A stretch of DNA of 64,000 nucleotides from Pseudopithomyces maydicus. Taxonomy: Eukaryota > Ascomycota > Dothideomycetes > Pleosporales > Didymosphaeriaceae. Below the pieces are notes generated by a model that worked only from the letters and a program-made list of their open reading frames with translations, did not search any database and had not been told where the DNA came from. How positions within the stretch are numbered: position 1 is the stretch's first letter; the number at the start of each line of letters is the position of its first letter. Made by a program: the position numbers and the translations under genes. The DNA lies in NCBI GenBank assembly GCA_026873275.1, contig JANTUC010000017.1:310001-374000 (forward strand). Direction: 5' to 3'. This document shows, piece after piece, positions 57,369-64,000 of the stretch.

Positions 57369-58960
57369 TGGAAGACGGGGTGAGACAGGATCTGATTTAA
57401 ATAGGGCAGCGGGACGGTCGCATCCAGCAGTGGGTCGAGGTGAGGTGAGGTGATGGGGTGAGGGCGCGGCGAGGACTTGATATAGAAGCAAACACAAAAC
57501 AGAGGCGCGCCCCCTGGAACAGCGGCAGCAGCTGAGTGGCGGGGGTGTTGCAGTGATAGATAGTGGTGTAGCCTGAGTGACTCTGGTGATGGGTTGGTCG
57601 GTAGGGTAGTCCGCAATCGGGCGGCCAACAGGGTCTCGCACGTGCGGCGGGTCGCACAAAGAAAGTGAGATTTTTAGATAGCCCAAGGTTTGGAGCCGCG
57701 ATCCGCAGGCGAGAGTCAGTTCCAGGAGCAGACAATAGGGCCGTGTATGCAGGGTGGAGCTAGGGAGGGCTGCGCGGTAGCTATCCGCACATGTGTGTCT
57801 AGAGGCCGCTTAGGGTGCTTCGCAACTTATACAAGCTCGCGCAGGCAACACCACAGAGGACCACGACGATGATGACTAGGCGCCGGAGATGCAGGAGAAA
57901 GCAGAGCCAGCACGGGTTTCCTGTTACACGATTCCCCGTCTCCATGACGGCGCTGGGGAATTAGGTAATAGCAGGTCACGAAGACCAATCGCGTTGGTCG
58001 CAGTAAAAAACGTGCAGTTAGCATGCCAACCTGAGGACCGACTTTTCGAGTAAAGGCCCGCCAGCGTACTCGGAAATTCAATAGCAATTTACTCATACCG
58101 ACACACCAGCCATCCTTGTCTCGGGCGTCGCTCTGCACAAGCGGACGCCGAGTGGGTCTCGTGAGACAGAGAGACTACGGCAGCGATGCCGCTATGCTGG
58201 GCCCATGGTGTGCAGCGGTGCAGCGACTCCACCGCGCTGGTCTCCACCAGGCGTCTCACAGTCCGAAAGAGGGCAAAAGGGGCGATCCGGAAGGGAGCGG
58301 GGCTGCGACGAGCTGTGTGCGGGGAACAGACAACAGGCCAAACGGTGTACCAGGTGGTGGTGGGCCATGGTTGAGCACCTGAGCATGAGCAGAGCGCACG
58401 ATAGAGATGCGAGCGCTTGGCGATCAGATACTGTTAGTAACTCGAAACAGCTTCTATGACTAGTGTCCAACTGCCCTCGCGTATCCTCCTCGCACGCGTC
58501 ATCAAATCACCTCGCCCACGGCCCTGCACACGCCTTAGCAGGAGGCTGTATACGGCTGTATACATAGATATGCCCAATCTGCAGCCCGCCTGACACTCCT
58601 CCACAGTCCACATCGCCATGCTGTATCCACCCCCGAGGCCCGCAGCCTGCTTCCCCGCAGCCCAGAGGCCCACCAGCCACCAGCCCGGGGACGGCCAAGC
58701 CGAACTGATATGCGAGCATACAGCAGGTACTCTGTAGATAGCAGATCCCGCCGACGCGTCTTCCCACGACCCAGATAGCACTGCTCAGGAACCTGGGCAG
58801 CTCGGCGCCCGTGGCCGGACCACACAGACAGGGCATGCGTCCCGGATGGCGACATGGCGGCGCGCTCGTCGTCGTTCACGCTGCAGCCCTGGAGGCCCGG
58901 TAGCCGCACGCAGGACCACAATTACCCGCCGTTCCAGTAAATTCACACAGCAGCCGTGCC
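57369..58960. other. Intergenic, no supported gene
   Basis: About 1.6 kb between nmrA and the asparaginase 3' end. Many overlapping short ORFs, GC-moderate, none with motifs. It holds the nmrA promoter and leader. Confidence 0.5.
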
Positions 58961-61152
58961 TCAGCCAATCACCGTGTGCCATACGCTGGCGTTGCCGTCG
59001 CCCTCTGACGCATGCGTCTGTGCTGTTCCCTTCTCGGTATCGTGCAAATGGGCGCCAGCGTTCTTCAAGATTTCCACATGATCTTGCAGCCCCGCAGCGG
59101 CAGCAAGGAAGAGAGGCGTGTGTCCGCTGCGGTTGCGAAGGTGGACCGAGGCGCCCTGCTCGAGAAAGTCGCGCAGGATTTCCACGTTGGGCCCGGTGGC
59201 CGCGAGGTGCTGTTGAGCTCGTCAGCGCTGCATGCAGAGACGCAATCTTGCATCACCCGGCAAATAGTTAGTCCGCACCGCCGCCATCGCGTCAAAGATA
59301 AGAGCCCTCCTCGTATGGCACGTATGGCACGCCAGCTGGCAGCGGCTTCCTGTGTACCTCTCCCTGCCTTGCCGTGCGCCCTGGTCCTGATCCTGATCCT
59401 GGCCCCGGCTCCTTTGGCTGTGCTCTTCGGAAACCACCTCCGTATCACCCGAGCATCAAACCCACAGACATTAGACCTTGAAGTGCCGGCGCGCGCCCAT
59501 GCCGGCGCAGTGCCTGACCATCAAGTGTCTGAGGGTCGATCTTGATCTGCAGATCCTGGGGTAATGGAGGTGATTGCAAGGCATATCGTCATAGCTTCCG
59601 ATACCGGCTAGCCCGACAGACACCAGCCATTGATGTCCCAGGTCTCAGATTGAGTTTCAGGGACAAATTCGTGCTACGAAGAACGTAGATAACGACCGTT
59701 GCCTTGGAGGAAGGAGTGCCGAATCCGGAAGTCATAGAGATAACGATGAAAACTCTAACTTACCACAGGAGTATTGAGATTGTAATCGGCATCGTTTAGC
59801 AGCCAACGAGGCTCACCGCGAATGATGTCTCTGGTATCTTGCAGATTGCCCTTTTGGATCGCGTATCCAAGCGCTGCCAGGCTGGAGAGCTCCGGCGTCA
59901 GTGTTCCGCTGGTCTTGGGATGCTCAAAGTGTGTCCGTGTTGTCTCCGTAAGCTCGCCACGAATGTTCACCGACATTTTCCTTGCAACCTCTTCGGCCGT
60001 GGCACCTGGCAGTGCCAGCAGATACGCCAATTTCGTGAGTGCTGCCTCAGAAGTCATGTCCATCCCGAACACCACGCCGACGCGGCCCAGATAGGTCGCA
60101 GGTGCATAGAGTGGGCTCACGCTGCCGCTTAAACACTGCGTTACATTGACGATGACGATCCCTCGCTTTACCGCGTCGGCGAGGGTACGTGTCATCGGGC
60201 TATCGGGTCCCCCTGGCGTGTTTCCTGCTCCAAATGTCTCCAGGACTAGTCCTTTCAAGCCTTCTAGGCGTAAGACTGCATCGACCATTTCAGGTTTCAT
60301 TCCTGGGAAGATACGAAGACAGGCCACGTGTGTGGTATCCAACTGCGTCTGAATGGAGAATGGAGACATGCTTGTGGACCGGTGAACTTGACCCCAAGAC
60401 ACGTTGGTTCGTAGAGACGTGATGGTTGCCAGAGGTGACAGGTTGGGACTTCCGAAAGCATTGAAGTCATCAGCTGAGACCTTGGTGGTGCGGTTACCAC
60501 GGAAAAGCTTGAAGTTGAAGAAAAGACAGACTTCCGGTATCATGAAGTGCCCAGCTATGATCAACGCGCCCAACAGGTTGTCTTCAGCATCCGTCTGAAG
60601 CTGCATCATGGGTGCTTGTGAGCCAGTGAGAATGACAGGCTTTCCCAGGTTGTGCATCATGAAGCTCAAGGCAGAGCATGTGTATGCTAGCGAATCAGTG
60701 CCGTGAAGGATCACGAATCCATCGAATAGCTGGTAGTTCCGGTAGATAGTCTTTGCAATTTGATCCCATCCTTCCGCGTTAATGGAACTGCTGTCCAGCA
60801 ACGTGTCGAATTCGAGCACAGAGTACCTGACACGGCGTTCGTAGGCGCTAGTTGGTGTTCTCAGACTTTGAACGGCCTTGCGTGTGCCTTTGTCATCGAT
60901 CACGATTTCCAGAGGTTCCGGGTAGGATCCGTCATTGAATACCGGGCGAGGCGCAAGCCCAGTTTGCAAAAAACGCCTGGCAGGTACCAGACCATCTGCT
61001 GATTTGCGCATGCATATCGTGCCACCTGTGATGCTGTCAGTCGAGCTCCACAATTTAAATGATCAAAGCAAACCTGTGATGACGATGAGGACGCGCGACT
61101 CAGGGAGCTGGAGCTCAGGCAGCACGTCGTCCAATTCCTGGTAAAGAGACAT
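58961..61152 (-). CDS. L-asparaginase with C-terminal ankyrin repeats (60-kDa lysophospholipase-type architecture)
   Basis: Exons 61152-61074, 61025-59764 and 59209-58961 give 529 residues; introns are 48 nt and 554 nt. Type I asparaginase motifs: VLIVITGGTICM (TGGTI, first catalytic Thr), ILHGTDSLAYT (second Thr with Asp), VILTGSQAPM, CLFFNFKLFRGNRTTKV and GNTPGGPDS. The final exon completes an ankyrin repeat across the junction (LNTPV-HLAATGPNVEILRDF) and adds SGHTPLFLAAAAGLQDHVEI, as in animal 60-kDa lysophospholipase/asparaginase. The reaction is asparagine to aspartate plus ammonia. The 554-nt second intron (GTAAGT...GCTGAC...ACAG) is ten times the local norm. No signal peptide: cytosolic. 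Tandem with nmrA. Confidence 0.87.
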
Positions 61153-62325
61153 GTCGAGTCCCGTTTTTAATTCTTCTGATGCTGTTGTGGGGGTGCGTTA
61201 CAGAAGTGTTGTGGGCGAACGAAAGCTGACGGTCGTAATTCTTGACGGTCGTAATTCTTGGTCGGATAGTCGCGCTTTCCTACTTTTGCGGCAACCAGCG
61301 CACAAAGAGCCCTCGAACTTTTAGTACCGACAATCCAACCTCTTACATCGAACGAAGGGACAACTCAAAATCAGCTTGAGCTCCAAAATCGTCTGCTCAA
61401 CTCCGCGTTACGGCGCAAAATTGCGTTTAGCGCGGCTTTCCCACACTTATCCACAAGAGCAACATCGGGCCGGTCCTATGGTCGCCCAAACCGCTCCCAC
61501 TCACGACTCCACTTTTTTCGAGTTCTGATTACCCCTTCGAAACCCAACTCTGGAGTATGTATTACCCCTTCAAAATTGAAAATTTGCAGTCGCAGTATGC
61601 ACAGTGGGGTTCGTCGCGGGCAATCGTAAGATCGAGGGTATCGTCGGCTTTGGAATCACATGGATGTCTGAATTTTCCCTCGGAGCGCACACGTGTGGAG
61701 ATGAGTTGGCGGTGGTGGCCCTGTTACGTTCATGCACAGCGTGAGCTGAAAAACATGAGCGATTGGACACCTAGGTACAGAGTTCTACAACGAGCTAATA
61801 CGGGATAAATGTCCGAGTTTTTGCGCCATGTTAGAATGCATCGCGACGGGGTTACTTAATGCATATAACCCTGTCTCTCATTCTGCATTGAGCCTGCTTC
61901 TTGTGTACAGATCAAGAGTGTCGGGAGTCAATACCCTGCTTCTCAATTTGGGATGGCTTTTCGTACATTGTCATTCTGTGTGAAGAGCTTTCCTCCGAGG
62001 AGCTGTATGAGCATTGAGCGTTTCCCGTTTATAGGTGCAAATCGCCAAGGCCACATCATCATCTTGATGTGTTGGCTTTTGATTTCTGATTCTACACATG
62101 ATTGTCTCTATAGACTTCCCAGTATATACCATCTAAGGCAGTCTTCCAGTTTCTCGGTATCCTTCAATGTATACAGTCTATGCCAGAGGCACGCTCTAGA
62201 GACTGTTCCTTCTTTTTCCTATTCGTCAATAGATATCCTCTATAACAAAGATGTCTGACTCGTTAATTTACATACCTTCAGAGTATAGTCTATGCTTGTA
62301 TCGCAAGTATTCATCGTTGTACGCT
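61153..62325. other. Intergenic, no supported gene
   Basis: About 1.2 kb. A short direct repeat, attacccttc-like (attaccccttcgaaa and attaccccttcaaaa, near 61527 and 61561), is visible. ORFs such as 61953-62258 plus lack motifs. It holds the asparaginase promoter. Confidence 0.45.
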
Positions 62326-63463
62326 TCACCTCGTGCGGTGTTCTTCCAGCTCCCGCACCTGCCCACAATTCTCTACGACCCACAACAAAACATCTGGGAT
62401 AGCATTATCGGACACGTGATCGGTCCATTTGATCTTCTTGCTCGCTGGAATCATCTCTTGAGTGATATATGGCCGGCCGTCCTCAAAAGCCACCCACCGC
62501 TTCAGGCCCTTTAGGATTGCTCCTCGGGATGGGTCTTCCATTGGGAACGAATTATTGATCCGAAGCCACAGGGCCTCTTCTACACCTTTAGTTTTATGTT
62601 CCGTCATAATGGCTTGGTATTCCTTCTGCTTGTTGAATTTGCGTAGCGCTTCTTCAAGGACCTCTTGCCGCAACGATTTGGTAATCTTAGAGTTAAATTC
62701 GCTTTCCATCTGATTGGGTGCAATGGTCCCTTTTCCACAGTTTGGCATGTACTCCTCCACGAATCTGCGGAACATGGCGCGCTTTTTCGTCCGCGATTTG
62801 TCTTCACGGTCGTCGTGGGCCTTCCAGTAGAACCAACGACCATTGGTCACCCAGTTAAACAGTTCAGCTTCCGTTCGAAAACCCTCAGAGTACTTGATCT
62901 TGTCGTAGCCATAGAAATCCATCATTTCATTGGGATCCCGCGTAAGAAAAATCAAGCTCTTTTTCTTGTTGTACGCCTGGACCTCTTCTACACGGATGTG
63001 CAGGCCTTTGTCGGTACAGGTAAGGCCCAACGAACGATGAATTACGCTAACGATTTGGAGGAGATCCGAGTCACTCTTCATGAATCTGACCCACTCGAAC
63101 AGTTCGGATCCTTCCTTTGTACCACTTCCGGGAGACAATTCGATATCCACTTGTACGTAGGCATTCGGTGTGGAGGGTGTGGGACAGCGAAGTGGTGAGG
63201 GCGTACATGATACACCGCCCCAAGCAGAGTCTTGACGGTCTCCCAAATATCAGTCTCCCCCGGATCGCGAATACCTTCAACGAGGAAGTCTACGTCGCCG
63301 AAATCGATTTTACCAGGGGGTCTCGTGGAACTGTCACTCGGTTGAAGAGCGTCTCCAATTTTGGTGTGATGTCGGCGATAACCTCCTGGTATGATTCTAG
63401 AGAAAGCCTTGGGATTTCGATTGGTGCATCGGTTTTGAGAACTGTGAACGCTTGACCACCCAT
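62326..63463 (-). CDS. Conserved-looking fungal hypothetical protein, two apparent frameshifts
   Basis: Three minus-strand frames carry successive parts of one protein. From the ATG at 63463: MGGQAFTVLKTDAP and LSLESYQEVIADITPKLETL; then GDVDFLVEGI, which resembles the G-D-x-D metal motif of nucleotidyltransferases; then NAYVQVDIELSPGSG, FEWVRFMKSDSDLLQIVSVI, HRSLGLTCTDKGLHIRVEEV and SLIFLTRDPNEMMDFYGYDK. Two single-base gaps, near 63305 and in the G3 run at 63175-63177, must be filled to join them; the total is then 379 residues. The role is unknown; the family link rests on motif order remembered from fungal hypothetical proteins. The C-terminal half is helical and charged. Confidence 0.65.
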
Positions 63464-64000
63464 CGTGAATATGCCCTTGCCACCGATACTCTTACAACAA
63501 ACTGTGTTCAATGATGTACTAGCACTGGTGAACACTTTTGAAAGACAATATCTCTATAATTGTATCAGCCTCCGATTTGGATCAATTCAAGCTGCTGAGT
63601 AGGCAGAGGTTAGCAGAGCCCGTGTCCTGGATGTTAGAGTTTATGTATGATCTAGGGCAGCTGAACAGGCACCTGCAAGAGAATGCACACCAGGTGAGTC
63701 ACAGATCGAATCGCCGGGGCAAGTGAGCGAAACAACATAGCAAAGTATTGTGTGTGCAAACACAAGCAGTAAGTGTCCCAGGGTGTTTGATTGAGCGCAA
63801 AGCCAGCTCACGGCGACTTTGTTGTCTCATTCCGCAGCTGCCGACTCAAGGGCTCACAGTTTCTTTGATCGCTTGCTAAACTTGAGCCGAGCAGGTCTGA
63901 CCTACCTTCTTCGAGTAGAGATGCTCCCGCAACAACGGAGCGAGCTCTATCACAAATATCGAGAAATAGAATACATTATAGCGCGAGAGAGCGAGAAGGA
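63464..64000. other. Right-edge intergenic region
   Basis: About 540 bases upstream of the last minus-strand gene. No ORF with motifs and no edge-truncated gene could be supported on either strand. Confidence 0.45.

Noticed and set aside
1495..63463. Programmed ribosomal frameshifting as the cause of the frame breaks
   Set aside because: The sites share no slippery heptamer or common structure beyond G/C runs and occur in unrelated housekeeping genes; sequence error is simpler.
1..64000. tRNA, rRNA, CRISPR or intact transposon
   Set aside because: Reading by eye on both strands gave no convincing tRNA arms, rRNA, CRISPR-like spacing, transposase motif or long terminal repeats; a covariance-model scan could still find a tRNA.

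Overview
The window looks like nuclear DNA of a filamentous ascomycete, probably Dothideomycetes-like (an inference from gene content and style, not from a search). Genes are compact, introns are mostly 48-80 nt with GT...CTAAC/CTGAC...AG signals, intergenic regions are short where genes are dense, and many products are typical Pezizomycotina families (NmrA, chromodomain-HDA2/3 protein, GT31-like glycosyltransferase, tannase/feruloyl esterase, DUF4048).

Layout. 1-5.7 kb: an edge-truncated minus-strand ORF, pICln, a WDR83/MORG1-like WD40 protein and the ribosome-biogenesis nuclease NOB1. 5.7-11.7 kb: gene-poor, but with a plus-strand, stop-depleted stretch (about 7.8-10.24 kb) that ends in a spliced ORF I cannot identify. 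11.7-19.2 kb: TIM22, a DUF4048-type protein and a five-exon GCK-III kinase. 20.5-25.6 kb: four unassigned proteins. 25.6-29 kb: gene-empty, with a degenerate tandem duplication that looks RIP-mutated. 29-40.9 kb: a GT31-like glycosyltransferase, a chromodomain/AT-hook/HDA2-3 chromatin protein, a CID-RGG RNA-processing protein and an IMPACT/YIH1 homologue. 41-50.1 kb: accessory and secreted metabolism (AIM6-like, SDR, CAP/PR-1, tannase family, MmgE/PrpD). 51.8-63.5 kb: a tailed PMP3 protein, an unknown acidic protein, mitochondrial bL19, NmrA, an asparaginase with ankyrin repeats and one conserved-looking unknown.

The strongest odd signal is technical or biological. At least six clearly conserved genes (pICln, NOB1, TIM22, SDR, CAP and the 62.3-kb gene, the last one twice) are each broken by one missing G/C, nearly always inside a G/C run, and every one needs +1 base. 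A consensus error is the simplest explanation, so gene models in this window should be read with that in mind. Three genes bear on nitrogen or amino-acid control (IMPACT/YIH1, nmrA, L-asparaginase); nmrA and the asparaginase are tandem neighbours.
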